In this document: one piece after another, positions 34,901-49,900 of the stretch
Layout: every line of letters starts with the position of its first letter
How positions within the stretch are numbered: the first letter of the stretch is position 1
Assembly (NCBI RefSeq): GCF_964355755.1
Contig: NC_092671.1
Coordinates: forward strand, 10,861,001 to 10,925,000
DNA from: Antedon mediterranea
Taxonomy: Eukaryota; Echinodermata; Crinoidea; Comatulida; Antedonidae
Direction of reading: 5' to 3'
Length of the DNA stretch: 64,000 bases
Notes under the pieces: generated by a model
Databases searched by the model: none
Told to the model about the DNA's origin: nothing
Seen by the model: the letters and a program-made list of their open reading frames with translations, nothing else
Made by a program: the position numbers and the translations under genes

Positions 34901-37900
34901 ATCTAGCCGTAATTAAGACAGCTGATGTAAATGTAAGTTCACACTGAGATTCTTAGATAATCACGATTAGCATGTGCATTTGAGTAAGGAGATCTAGCCA
35001 TAATTAAGACAGCTGATGTAGGCCTAAATGTTAGTTCACACTGAGATTCTTAGATAATCACGATTAACATGTGAATTCGACAAAGGAGATCTAGCCGTGA
35101 TTAACACAGCTGACGTAAATGTAAGTTCACACTGAGATTCTTTGAAAATAACGATTAGCATGAGAGCAATAAAGGGAACTAACCAATAAGACAGCTATAC
35201 TTCGATTATTGGATTATTAGATAATTCAGATGTGCAAGACCCACACTAAAATATAAAGAGTCACTTCCACAGAACCAACAAAGGCGCGCGAATTACAATT
35301 GTTAGGTAAGATACCATTCGTAATATCCTAAACGAACTAAAAAACAGATTATGGAGGGGCTATTCATGAATGCCCAATATTAATCATTGTAAGGTTTAAA
35401 TAAATAGTCGGTGTTTTTATCATTTTTACTACCTTAAATTGACATAGGCCTAGTCTTTTAACCTTGTTTGTTTTCTTTCTCTATCAAGACATTTTTAAAT
35501 GGTTTGATCAAGGATACTGGTACGTCCCACTGGATAGGGCTACATGATACAAGTACTGAAGGAAACTTTGAATGGGTTGATGGTACAGCTCTAGATCCCA
35601 ATAACGCGTAAGTAAAATAGGCTTACTAACACATCTCGTATTATCACACAACGACAATATAATTGGCATATTGAAATATTAGAGAGTGTTGTTTTGTGTG
35701 TGTAACCGTAATTTTGAAAGATTAGTATAGTAGCATAGCATATTTAAATAAACCCTATTCAAAAATGGTTCCTATTCATATGATAACCAATGCGCATATG
35801 TACGTAACTTTTTACCGCCAAATCAGACAATGGAATTCTGGGGAACCAAATGACTACGGAAGCAATGAAGATTGCTCAGAAATCCGCACTGACGGCAGAT
35901 GGAATGATCTGGCGTGTACAAATAATCGACGAATGATATGTGAAAGAGCCGCGGGTAAGGGCATCTGCTGAAAGACTGGCGAAAACTAAATCAAAACATT
36001 TCTAACCATTTAAACCATCGCTTAACACCGGTTATGATGTTTATTGAATGTTTTCCACCGTGTAATCATTTACTTGTCATCTTGTCGATTGTATTTTTTT
36101 TAATGTCATGTAAGCTTGAAAATATACTGACGTAGCTAACGTCTAAAATCAATTAACTATTAACGCGAAAGACAAATAAATAAATTTATAAATCAATTAT
36201 ATAGCACCGATATCCATAATGGCGATTTTGAAGATGTTGACAATCAAAGATACACAATTGAACATTATAAGGAGAGTTGTTCTACTTACGAAATAATATT
36301 AAATTACAGAATTAATATGAATAAACTAAACACTTTGACTTAGGTTATGGGCACCTGGAAGACCGGATTCCTTAAATGGAAACGAGGATTGCACAGTGAT
36401 GTTCACTAACGGACTATGGAATGACCAATTTTGTACTTACTCCAAGAGGTTTTTATGTGAAAGGCCCAGTGGTAACAACCGTTCCCTCTTCACATAATGC
36501 ACACATAATAACACGTGCACTTAACATGAATTGAAATTGTATAACGACATTCGCTCCTCCTTTGACAAAATTGTCACCACATAATTGTTTATTCATTCAC
36601 AATTTGGTAACTGCACACTAGGAAACCATGGCAACAAAACCAAACAAAGTGGGAACCGCTTGCTTCTGATAAAATAACATTAGGCCTACTACTATACTAT
36701 TATATAAAAAAACATAAATATGTACATGAGAAATCATAATAAATACCAATTTTAAATTTAAAATTAGTATTATTATCAACTGTGTAATTGATAATCGGAA
36801 AACAAACAGGAAGTAAATTGTATTAATCAATCAATCAATAAATCGAGTTTAGGTCCTTCATTCCTCGGTTCATGTATTTACCTCATACATTTTACCATTC
36901 GCCTTTTAGTACATTTTGTATTGTATTTTGCTTGTTATGCCTCCAAGTCAATATTCCATGTTGCTCATTTGCTTACAGTATTTCCAATGTAATATCGGCA
37001 TCATTATAACGTTTGAGTTAAAGTTAACGTTTAACATTCGGTCAAATTCATACCATGTTCGCCTAGTTTAATGTTTATTCTTATATAGATTCAATTAACA
37101 TCAACCGCCTAAGTAAGCAATATAAAATACACATCAAATAAACATGCAGTGAATTAACCATCTAATGAATCGATTCATATTTAGATATTCCTATAAATTG
37201 TGATGAGAGTGAACGATGGTTTGATGGCGCTGGACAATGCTACAAATTCATGGACCGTGATGCATCATGGGACGATTCTGTCAATTACTGTACATCGGTT
37301 GACGCTGAAATATTAAGTATTAAGTCGCAAGATGAGCAAAATATAGCAACATACATTGTGGGAGTAAAAAGTGCTACTGTTTGGATCGGATTGTCTGATA
37401 AAGTAAGTAGCCTACTGCTGGTAAGATATTGAGGTAACTCCTAGGAAACATGAGATGAAGTTATAGGCCAACACAAATCAAACTTGCTGCAGTTTACCAA
37501 ACATTTTGTACTCGAATGCTGGAGTAAATATAGGATATAAGTATGTACTTGATCGATTCTAACTTGACCGGTCCAGATCATTATAGTTCACACTTTGTTT
37601 TGTTAGAATGGTGGGTCATCAGGTATGTACCAATGGAGCAACGGTGATCCATACTCTTTAACAAACGACTACAACAACTGGGCTCCAAGCCAACCAGACA
37701 ACAAGTAAGCTTCTGTTACGTTAAAGTTAAATTCTTGATCGTATTGGTAATATAGTCAGCATATTTTTTTAACTTCAGTATCTGACTTAACGAATTCGAT
37801 AATTCTGACCGAAATCGCCACAAAATAAACGCAATCGGAGTATAATGAAAAATGTATCAATTTATTGTTGCATGACTTTATAATTATAATCATTGTTGTG

Positions 37901-40900
37901 TGTGATGCCTATAGGTTCTACACACAAGGAGGAAATTGTATTGAAATACTAAACAGTGCCAACAACGGACAATGGAATACAGCTCCTTGTACTAATCTTG
38001 CGAAATCTATTTGTCGGAAAGCAGAAGGTAACACATTAGTAAATTAGAATATAAACTATTTTTAATATATGAAACCCTCTATACATACATTAAACACTAA
38101 ATCAGAACTTACAATCTGAAACCCATCCAGCTAGCTAGTTATGTTAGAAGTATGTGTGTTTTTCCTAGGTACCTGCGCACCAGGATGGAGGTTGCATAAA
38201 GGATATTGTTATCAGTTTAATGATAACAACGCACAAACGTGGACTGATGCAAAACACTACTGCGAAGCTCAAGGTGCTTATCTAACATCAATCCTAAGGT
38301 AAATATGACAAATATGATATTTTATGTACTATTTAAAAATAAAATTTAATACACAAAATTAGAGTACAGAATAGGATCCAATCTGTCTGTCAGAGATTAT
38401 GAATATTGACATTTTTGTTTTGTAAAATCATACAATTAGTTATCAACAAATGTAAATTTAACTATTTCAAAAATGTCCAACATTAATCGCACTTTTATGT
38501 GGAACGTAAACCACAATGAATTCTTTGCTGACCTTTAATGTTTTTGTTTTTTTGTTATTTTAGCAACACAGAAAGTGATTTCATCCAAAAACAGTTTGAA
38601 GACTTGGCAACAGTTGGAATAACCGATTACTGGATTGGAATTTCAGGTAAAACCTTGTGCTTTGTTATGGGACGTTGAGATCTGGTATATTAAATTCACA
38701 ATGTGCATTGAAATGGACTGTCCAATAAAAGTCTATTCTTGTTTCAGTTTTTAAACACACGTTGAAACTGTCTTTATAATACTGATTATGTTTCTTTCAG
38801 ATTATGCAAGCGACGGTATCTTTGCATGGACAGAAGGTACATCAACCGCAGGTTACAACAACTGGAATCCAAACATGCCAAAGAATATGCCAAACCAACC
38901 AGACTGTGGAAAAGTTTTTGTCGGTAAGTAATAATGTATACTATATATTTTGGAAATGAACTTTAACGAAAACTGAGAAACTGTTGAAGCTAGCAGTGCA
39001 TATGTGCGCTGAGGCTATTAAATCTCCCACTCAATTAGCTGTGTAGTGACGCTCTAAATGCCAGCTCAGACAGAATCGTACGACGAGGCCCGAAAAAAAA
39101 ACGTCTTAACTCGTCGATACTGTCTGAGTTGAATCCCGACAAGACGAGTCGTCTTGAGATAGTTTTTAGGTCGTCGAGAGAACGCTACCCGAGTTGGCTA
39201 AGGCTATACCACTTCCTAAGCAGAACAAAATTAACATAACATAAAACGGAAGTAGATTAAGATGAACATTGTTTATAATATTATTAAAAGAATCCGCTGT
39301 ATCAAAGTGATATAATAATAAGTTTGTCTTGAGCGAAGAAAGATTTTGAAAATTCTTTGTTTTATTAACTTTAGAGGATTCTACAGGAAAATGGGATTCT
39401 GACAACTGCTTTCTTTTACTTGCTTCTGTTTGCAAAGCAAAAGTCGGTAAGTACTGTATAATTTAACATTTAGTTTCCAAGTTACACTCATATAAACTTA
39501 TACAAGACAACAACTGATTATGTAATTTTTCAATCAAGTTATTAGTAAATTTTCTTTTACAGGAACAAATATCAAAACAGTCTCTCCTATTGTTGGTGAG
39601 TACAATTAATGTATATACTGTATGTTTAGTCTTACTAAGACTAATCTCTATGTTGCTATGTAAACGTACAATATACATCTACCAAGATGATGCTAGGCCT
39701 AACATGATGTGAACATACATTTTGTTTCCAGGCGTCGGTTCCTGTCCTCCTGGCTGGATTCTAAATGGTGACGGTTGTTACAAGGTTACCAGTGACACTG
39801 ACTTAACATTTGACGCTGCATCTCAGGCTTGTCAGTCTATCCAAGGAGAACTTGCAAGCATCCACGATGCAGATACACAATCTTTTCTATCACGTGAGTA
39901 TGTTCGGCCTCTGTACATCTGCTGGAACCGCCCACATTAATGATAAATCTCTATCTCTATAGTAAAGGGCACATCTAAAATGTGACTATATTCACCATTG
40001 ATGACTGTGGAGTATTGTGATGATTCTTCCACTAGAAGGTGAAGCGGATGTACATGACTGTAGGGTGTTCAACAAATCCTTTCGTTTTAGACACGAAATA
40101 TACTTTACAATGAATCCTTTACAACCTTTAGATCCAATCCGTCCTTGTACTACCTGATTAAGTTATTCAAGATTCAATGGAGTTTGCTTCTGTTCCTTCC
40201 TACTATTGCTCTACCTGATACAGTACCATTTTTGTTTCACTTTAGTTCAAACGCAAATTGCAAGGAAATACTTATGGGTTGGTCTACATGACACCACCAA
40301 TGAAGGAAAATTCGAATGGCTTGATGGAACACCTGTAAGTTTAACTTATACATCTTTTGTTTAGGTGTAAAATAATATCCAGTATGCCTAATAGGTCCAA
40401 CCAGGAATTCGTCTACTAGTTAAATAAAAACGTAACTCTAAACAAACCAATGTCTTTTTTGCAGTATGACTTCTTTAACTGGGCACCAGGTGAACCCAAT
40501 GATTATGGTTCTGGAGAAGACTGTGTACATCTTGCTCCTTGGGAGAACTCTATGGGAGAGTGGAACGATCTGGCCTGTACAGGAACAGCAGGATATATAT
40601 GTCAAATTGCCAAAAGTGAGAAGGAATTTATCTATATAATCCTTGGATCATTGCGTAGTTCGCTGCTGACCCCACGTACAGAACTGTACTAGATTATGCC
40701 TAATATTATGGATTTGTTATACTAAAATACATTTATTATTTTCAGCATGTGAGACAATGACAAGTGGGGATACAGATGACCAGTATTACTACCGCTATCA
40801 TGACTCGCCTCTTTACGAATCCCGTGTTGATTTCGATGTCAAAGCATCAAATGACGTACACATAGGGTTGTCGTCTTCGCCCGCAGACGCGAGTGAAATG

Positions 40901-43900
40901 TACGAGGTTGTCATTGGAGGTTGGGGTAACCAGAACTCCGCTATCAGACGTTGTATTCAGTGTTCAAATGAGGTGTATGTATCAACTCCAAATATTCTGA
41001 ATCAAAATGAGTTCCGTGGATTTTGGATCACTTGGGACGATAATGGAAAGATCAGTGTTGGTAAAGCAGGGCAGGCGTCATTCATGGAATGGACTGATCC
41101 TAACCCTCTACGCATTGCTTATGTTGGATACACAACGGGCTGGCAGAGTTCTGGAGAATTCAGGTTTTGTGACTTAAGTAAGTGAACATTTTAACACAAT
41201 AATGATAAACATTGTCCAGTTTTAACAAGCGAATTTGAACTTGAAACATAGTACACTTGGAATATGCAGAAAATACGTAAAGAAGAATATTATTCAAATA
41301 GTGTTCTGTTTGTGAAATACAATGTGTAATAATTTTGACTTTTTATTGATCTTGTGTGATTGTTTTTATGAATTATAGCCGTATCCATCATCATGATTAG
41401 CATCAAATCCGCATTAAAAATCATAACTTATTTGTCAATTAACTTAATCTATATCTCTTTTACAGCTTCTGGGGGAAGTGTACCACCTCCACCAATGCCA
41501 ACTCGTAAGTCCCAAAACTGATTATTAATATTCCCCATTTTAAAAACAATATGTAATATATTAATATGTTATTATAATGTTTACGTATCAAACTATATCT
41601 TAATATGCATGACGTGATTACACACTACACACACCTATATTTTGAAGAGAAGAACAAAATAAAAAATAGTATTAAACACATTTCACGGCGGCTATGATCA
41701 GTTAAATCAAAACTTCAATCCTTTTTTCTATCAATCGTAAATAATAAAGTTATTATTATTATTAACTAATATCGTTTGTTTGTTTTATAGCTGTATTCAG
41801 TCAACGTTGTGGTCAAAATTGGGAGTATGACCCTATTAGCGGAAATTGTTACTTGTTCCGTCCAAAGGATTTCAAGAAATGGACTGACGCTGAAACGACG
41901 TGTAATAATGAAGGAGGATCATTGATAAGTATAACAAGTTTGACGGAGCAAAGCTACATCAATGGTATGCACGTAACATATTCTTGGATCAGGAAAGAGT
42001 TAGTAGTAGGTCTAAAGAGTTATTAGTAGGTCGACCTCAGGATGTGACTTACATGTATAGATAAAAAGTAAAATAACTATAGACATCATGACATCACCAA
42101 TACATTGCTTTAAATCTAATTGGTACTATTATTTAGCTCGAATTGTGTACATAAATGAAGGCGGTTTATGGACTGGGGGTAATGACAAAACCCAGGAAGG
42201 TGGATGGAAGTGGTCAGATGGAAGTCCATTTGCGTACCTGAACTGGAACGCAGGTAGATCAATTTAACTTACAATATTATTATTTTTCATTACCGTATAC
42301 TTTTTGTCAAGCTTATCTTATATTATAAATATCTGCTCGTTCGCATCGCCAGTACCGTACTGTTCAATGGTGATCCGAGATACAAAGACAGTTCATCAGA
42401 TAACTTTAACCCGGTTCGGAGTTGAAGATAGCTAAGAATCCTAAATATCCCTCAATGCAACACAAAACTGAGATAGCCAGGTAATGAATTTATATTCAGT
42501 AATTTGAATAATTTATTAATTAATTAATTACTAATTTGTTTACGATTATTCATATCTTAATTTCAGGTGAACCAAATAACGCAGGAACATTAGGGGAGCA
42601 TTGTTTAGAATTATACACAAACACTGGAGTATGGAATGACCAAGCATGTGGCGATACACTGGGATATATTTGCAAGAAAAATGGTAAATTTATTACAAAT
42701 ATATGTATTCTAAAATGCTGTAAAATATATCTTTCGGCTACGTTAGAAGTTGATATGTATTATGATCATATCACAAAAACAACTGACGAAACAAAAACTT
42801 GTAAATTAAAAGAGACGTCAGAAACCCACTGGGAACTCAAGTTCACACGTCGGCTTGGAGTAGGACAATGTATTAGAAGTACATACAATTTAGTATAAAT
42901 TACATAACCTAGAAGTGGCGTCTATGAGCAATAGATAAAGCGCAGGTATTCTTGAATATTTGCTTGCAGTATAAAAATACGATAAAATCGCTATTCCGGT
43001 GGAAAATAATACAAATACCTTATACATTCTCTGTATATATGAACCTACTGACCTACTGTATAACAAGTATTTAATACAGCCAGACACGTATCTAGTTGAA
43101 TTGCGATAGTCAGTTAGACTCTATGAAGTGACTGCTTAAAGCTGTTTTCTGGCTTATGTTGTTTTATCCAGGTAAGATAAAGACAAGAAATATACTAATA
43201 TTTCTGAAAACTGAGTATGTTCTCAAGAGCTGTTAGATTGTAATATTAATTATGCTTTCATGAAACTATTTTCTAAAAAAAACATCAAACATTATATTTC
43301 AGGTTATATAGTATCGCATTTTAGCAGTTATCCAAACGCAGCCATTGAAGGGTTCGACAACATTCATCTTACCAACGTTTACCCAGAGGATTGTGCCCAA
43401 AGATGTATTGCAGAGACCTCATTTACTTGCAGATCTTTCGATTATTACAAAAACAGCCAAGAATGCGACTTAAGTGATAAAGATAAAGACATGGTTGGCG
43501 GTTTAAAGACAACGTACGATGGGTCTCCATTTGATCATTACGAAAGAGGTAGGCAACGACATGATTTTTCTCATTGATGCATCCTACACCATGCGCCCCA
43601 ATATTTGAGTTGGGTGGGGGCGTTATTTAACGTTATATATAAAGACAAATAACCGCAGTTTATATTATAAATTTATAATCAATCAACAATCAATCAAAAT
43701 ATTCACAGGAGCCTGCCACTTAATTAAGATTTAGTAGTTGTGATTAATCTTTGTAAATTCGTACAATTCGTAAAATCGTTGTTTCAAAGGAGTATACCAT
43801 ATAATTCATTTATTTTTTACCTTACACCTACACATAATATCATATTTATAATATACAAATACACATGGTTGAATTAATAATCAAAACATGTTTTATTTAG

Positions 43901-46900
43901 TTATGGATGCTACCACCGAGATGCCAGCAACAACACCACCCCCTAATTACCGTTGCCGTGATGGTTGGAATTCCTACGCTAGCTATTGTTACTACCTTTC
44001 AAGTACTGATGGAACATGGTCTGAAGCTCGTGATAACTGCCGAGGAATGGGAGGCGATCTTGCATCAATACACAATGACAACGAAAATAACTACATCAAT
44101 TCTCTGCAGACTACATGTAATTATATTTATTACTTTTTTTTGGGTATAATTTAACACAACCAAACAAGATGGAAATATTAAAACTATATTACTTTGGGTC
44201 TACATTTAAATATCATGGCCTAGATTGTGCCTACTACCAAATAATAATATCAAATATCACTCTAATTACGAAAACACTAGAAAAATAAGGGAATGTATAA
44301 ATATATAGGACTGGGACAAACTTAGTCAATGGATGTCAATTAGATGACACAATGCTTATCATGACGAAGATTATAATCATGCTGACATTCCAATATTACA
44401 GCGTCTAGTGGTAATATCTGGATTGGTTTAAACGACTTGACATACCAGATGAGTTTTACCTGGAGTGATGGCTCAGACACTGATTACACAATATGGAACA
44501 CAAATGAACCTAACAATCACCAAGGAAGTTCTGAAGACTGTGTTGAAATGTACACCAATGTATGTCAATAATGTATTACAAAAGTCATACCACTTAACAT
44601 TAGCAAGCAATTGTATCGGGACGATAGATGAAGAACTAAACCAATCCAACCAGTTCCGATAAAGAACAAATTGAGCTAAACATATCTATAAATTACCGTC
44701 TCCTTCCGTCTAAAGGCCAATTTACACAGAGGAGCGGTAACGGTAATACAAAATACACCGTATGCTATTCCTTATGACCATTTACACACAACGCTGAGTG
44801 GTTTCCGCTCAGGATAGATACAGATTATACGCGGGACAAGCTACGCGGTTTTCCGCTTACTGTTACGGCTCGTCTGTGTAAATTGACCTTTACTGTACCG
44901 AAACGATCTTAGTTTATTTACCATATGACAATAATCCCATCCGATGTTACTGAACCCTGTTCATTGTTATTTTAGCATAGGCCTACAGTAAAAACAGAAC
45001 ACACAACTAATATGTTTATTTCTTCATCAGAGAGCATGGAATGACAATGACTGTGCCAGCAGAAGAAAGTTCATTTGCAAAAGAAAAAAGGAGAATCTGC
45101 CTCCAACACAATTTCCTCCCACACCATCTGGATGTGATCAGGTAAGACAATAATGATAATGACGTAGGAGAACATTAACCGTAGTTTAAAAATCATAAAT
45201 TCTGAAAGTACTAACCTATCATATGATGGCAATAAAATCAACGTTTCTCTATGGCGAGTCTAATTATGTATTTTCAGGGTTGGATCGGTTATGACTATTC
45301 GTGTTACTTGTTTGTAAGTACATCGCCAGTAAACGCAGATTCGGCAAAGCAGAGTTGCCAGAGCTTGGGCGGACATCTTGTGTCAATCAATGACAGGTAA
45401 GAATATTTAATTTTATTCAAGCCAATTTTTTGTATAAAACTTATATTTTAATGCATTGTTTTAAAACCATGAGTATAATATGTATATTTGTGTGCTACAA
45501 ATTGCAATACTTAGAATACAATTTCTAAGTATTTAGATTCATTCATTCTTATTAATGGTGTCAACTTTATGTAAGAAGTAATGAAAAACAAAAAGAAAAA
45601 AAAGAGAGGAAATAATAAAGGTGGGTTGTTCCCACGAAAGAAAAAATATTCGCCCTGTAAGATTTAGTGTAGTGTGTGTGACTATAAAACGTGTTATTTA
45701 CTAATCAAATGGCAAGGAATCAACATCATTGATAATAACATTAATGTACAATTTGTTGGTAACCCTTGCAAATGTGATGTCATTAAAATTAGGTTTGAGC
45801 AATCGTTTGTGTCAAGTCAGCTTGGTCTTGCAAGTGGGCAGTATTACTGGTGTGGACTTCAAAAACAAGACGATGGGTCATACACATGGACTGATGGTTC
45901 ATCGGTAGATTATACTAACTGGAACAAAGGGCAACCAGGTATGATAATAATTATTTATGTAACGCTTTATTTAAAATGGCTAGTGTGGATTGTTTAAAAA
46001 AAGAAAGATACCAAAAGTTGGAGACAAAAACAAATTCGAAAGTATATAATGTAATTTTCTCCCTTTGCTTTTTCAACGTTATTTTGTAGATGACAGAGAA
46101 GGCAAATGCGTAGCAGTTTCATCCGGAAAATCTGCGGGGCTATGGGCAGACTCGGCTTGCGATTCACAGTACAACTACATATGTGAAAAACTCCGTTCTG
46201 GTTACACAGACAGACCCATAGTTACCTATGACCCGACCGATCCAAGTAGTTCAGGATGTGCTAATGGATGGATTGGATACGGAGGTAACTGTTTTATGGT
46301 AAGGTTTTATAATTTTAATGGTATTTGATTTTTTCTGTCACACTGAATCATCGACAGGTCTACACCAACTAACGAGGATTTGTATCTAACAAACATTATT
46401 TTATTGCAGATAAACGAAGCGAGAATAACATCACAATTGAAAACATGGTCAGATGCCTCCGCATCCTGTCGTTCACAAGGAGGTTACCTTGCCAGCTTCC
46501 ATTCTAACGACGAAGAATCCTTTTTAAAACAAGTGGCTAAAGTCTCGTAAGCAATGTGGCATTATTATATGACTTTCTTTTTGATTAACTCGCTTAATTA
46601 ATAAAAACAAGAATTTAACTTTGGCCCATTTAACACCTTATTTTACAGAAACTGAAGTTGGCTAACATTGCGAAAAATCAAACGTAATGTTTTGTACTAT
46701 ATCTTACGCTTTGTTTATTCTAAACTTAGATATACTAGACTTAAATACAGTTTAAATCAATGTTTACTAATCAGGTGACTTACCTTAATTCCATGACGTT
46801 CAGTCTTGTTATGTGTACATGATCAATTAATAGTATATTTCCGTATTGTCAGTGTATCGCATTCTCTTCATCAAAATAATTCCAGAACAATATAACAATA

Positions 46901-49900
46901 AAAAACAGTATATATATCCAAATAGTACCTTGAGTGTAGGCCTAGTCCAAATAAATCCTGGTAGTAAGGGTGCATGTTATCCGATCCGGCCTACTGCCCG
47001 CTATCATCGTTGGTGTGACTGGTGGTAGTAAGAAAAGGGAACTCTGGTAGGGCCTAAGATACCGTGTGCCTTAGTTTAACTGCTGAATTAAACAGCATCT
47101 ATACATAGTTACTGTGTATATATTACAGATTTTCCGTAAAATTACTGACACCAGTTAATTAAATAGACGACCAGCAATTGTCTTGATTCGCTATATTTTA
47201 CTCCGAAAATTGTTGACGAAAATGTATATAACTCGTTCATGGTTTACGCATGCGCCGGTGTGATCCTTCCGGGTTAATTGCGCGATTTTTAACCGTCTGT
47301 AACGGGTCGAGACTAAATATTATTTTCTATTTATACTTTCTTTCTCAGAGACACTGCTACAGGTTATTGGATAGGGCTAACTGATCAGACCAAAGAAAAT
47401 GGTAAGAATAAGTATTAATGAGTGCAAAAATGAAAATATTATATATATATATATATATATATTAGGATAAGGATGAACATGATTGTCATATTGGGATTAA
47501 CAATTGATGAGTGATAGATACATATGGTCTTGATAATTGTGATGAGGATGAAAATGATGATGATCATAAGTAAGGCTATTATATTACTGTGATGACAAAG
47601 AAATTGATTGATTGATTGATTAATTGATTTTAAACTCTGTCTACACTATCAAACTTAACTTTATGTGACAAAAAAAAAGTGATATACCAATATATGGACA
47701 CGGTGGTCATATCACTACAAATTTGGGCACACTTTTTCCCCACTCAACCAGGGTACTGTATGTTTTGTTGTTCGGTGTCTTGAAATTATTTACTTCTGTT
47801 ATAAATATTTAGGATTTACTTGGACTGATTCCACGCCAGTTGACTATACAAACTGGGAAAATGGAGAGCCCAACAATGTGAACGAAGAGGACTGTGTGGA
47901 GATGTTCTTTTCAGCACGCAATTGGAACGACATTGGCTGTGACCGAACTAGACATTGGGTTTGCAAACTTCCAAAGGGTGTGTGATTCTCTCTTGATAAT
48001 ATAAAACACTAATATGCAAAAACTAAAAATGGTATATATATTAAAGAAGGCTACTGTAATTTATTTCGGGCTGACAACGTTAAACAAATTGTATAAATAA
48101 TTGAATTTATGAATATCAATCCCTTAACTTGTTTGTTTTTTATTTATATTTATTTTTGTGTTTTGCAGGCGTACGACCAATCACGGTTCTTCCACCGATG
48201 ACCCCAACGCCATGTAAGTACTGTACAGTTGGTATTATTACTAAATATACATTTTTAGGCTTTCTTTGTTCCAGGAATTCTTAATTCCAGACTCTTCTCT
48301 TCATCTTTATTCCATCCATCTCTAGCTACGCATCATAATCCTATTATATGTATCATATAACGGATCGTTATTTGTTTTAAGACCCATTGTGTCCTGGTAA
48401 TGAAGGATGGATCCAGTTTGAGAACAATTGCTATTTCTTCAGCCAAGCCTCTGGTAGCGGACGCTTGTCATGGCAAGCCGCGGACGACTACTGCCATGTA
48501 CAAAACGGAAGACTTGTTTCAATCCATACTGCTCCAGAAATGCAGTTCCTTAATGATAACGTAATTATAGTTAACTTACATTAAATCTACCTTATAATTT
48601 ACTAAATTATCAATATAAAAACCTAAGTAATTTAATAATAATAAATATATATTTGGGTCCAAACAAAGTGTCCAACCGTAGTTGTTATAAAGTGGGGTTA
48701 AACTAAATAGTTATAAAAATAATAATAGTTTTGAAATCTATGATTAAAATTAAGTTAAGTGAAACAAATGGCCATGACTAAAACATATTTTTTTTATTGA
48801 ATGTGTAGACTGACAAAACAATTAGCTCCTACTGGATTGGCCTCAGAGAATATGAAGTGAAAGGCATATACTCGTAAGTTTATGAGTTGTAAACTTCAAT
48901 AATGTAAATTAAATATGTAATGTGCATACTAGTATTATTTCCTGTATCGTTACTCACGTTACACAACATATAAACATCGATGTATAATAAGAAGTGTGTA
49001 CAATAGCGTGGCATAATTAAACATGTTTGTTAATGTATTTTGACGCCATCAACCAAACCTCTCGCCAATAATATGCAGAATGGGAAACCAATACTTTCTA
49101 AACCAAGTCGCAAGGCTGTATTGGCTCGTCAGAGAAAAGTCCTGGAACGGTGACAGGATTTGAACATGGCATTGACATACAAATACCAATCAATTGACAT
49201 CCTAGCCCTCTCCTAAAATGTTTGTTAATTAGTATACAAATAATGAATGTTTATGAGTGCAATGGTACAAATAATGGCACGAGGTGAATGATGAAAGGTT
49301 ATATCAACGAGGCAAAGCCGAGTTGATATAACCTTTCATCATTCACCAAGTGCCATTATTTGTACCATTACACGAATACAAAACATTCATTATTTGTTTT
49401 ATATAACATCTAGACGTTTTTTTTTCGTACACAAAAATGTTTCAAAAAGTACTATTTAACGATCGTTGAATAGTGCGTACTATTGCACGCCATGTGACCC
49501 ACATTCGTCCAATCAAATGACAGGAATTTATATAGGTGTTATATAAAAGGAGATGTGTCATGCCAAGGCGATCTAACAACAAGATTCTGAGCTTCGGAGA
49601 TTAAAGGATTTATCTGTGGCCGTGACACGATCAGTCCAACGTCCCTTAACAGACATCGTGCATCGTGTGAATACATAGTACAGACCTGTTGGCATTTATC
49701 GCAGCCAGACATAACCAAATCACACATTTGTTCTTATACAGCTGGTCCGACTCCACTCCATTTGATTATGTCAACTGGGCAACTGGTGAACCAAACGATT
49801 TCAACGGAGAAGAACAGTGTGCCGAACTCTACACGTCAAGTAAATTATTTTATGTATTATCTCTTATATAATATTACATATTTTCCATAAATATTTATCT

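Larger units (their letters stand above)
46201..47977 (+). other. CTLD8 of the lectin receptor
   Basis: Second half of 46090-46298, then 46410-46546, 47349-47401, 47813-47977. [24 protein letters not shown] in [24 protein letters not shown]. The 800-bp intron 46547-47348 has no recognised exon. Confidence 0.8.
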
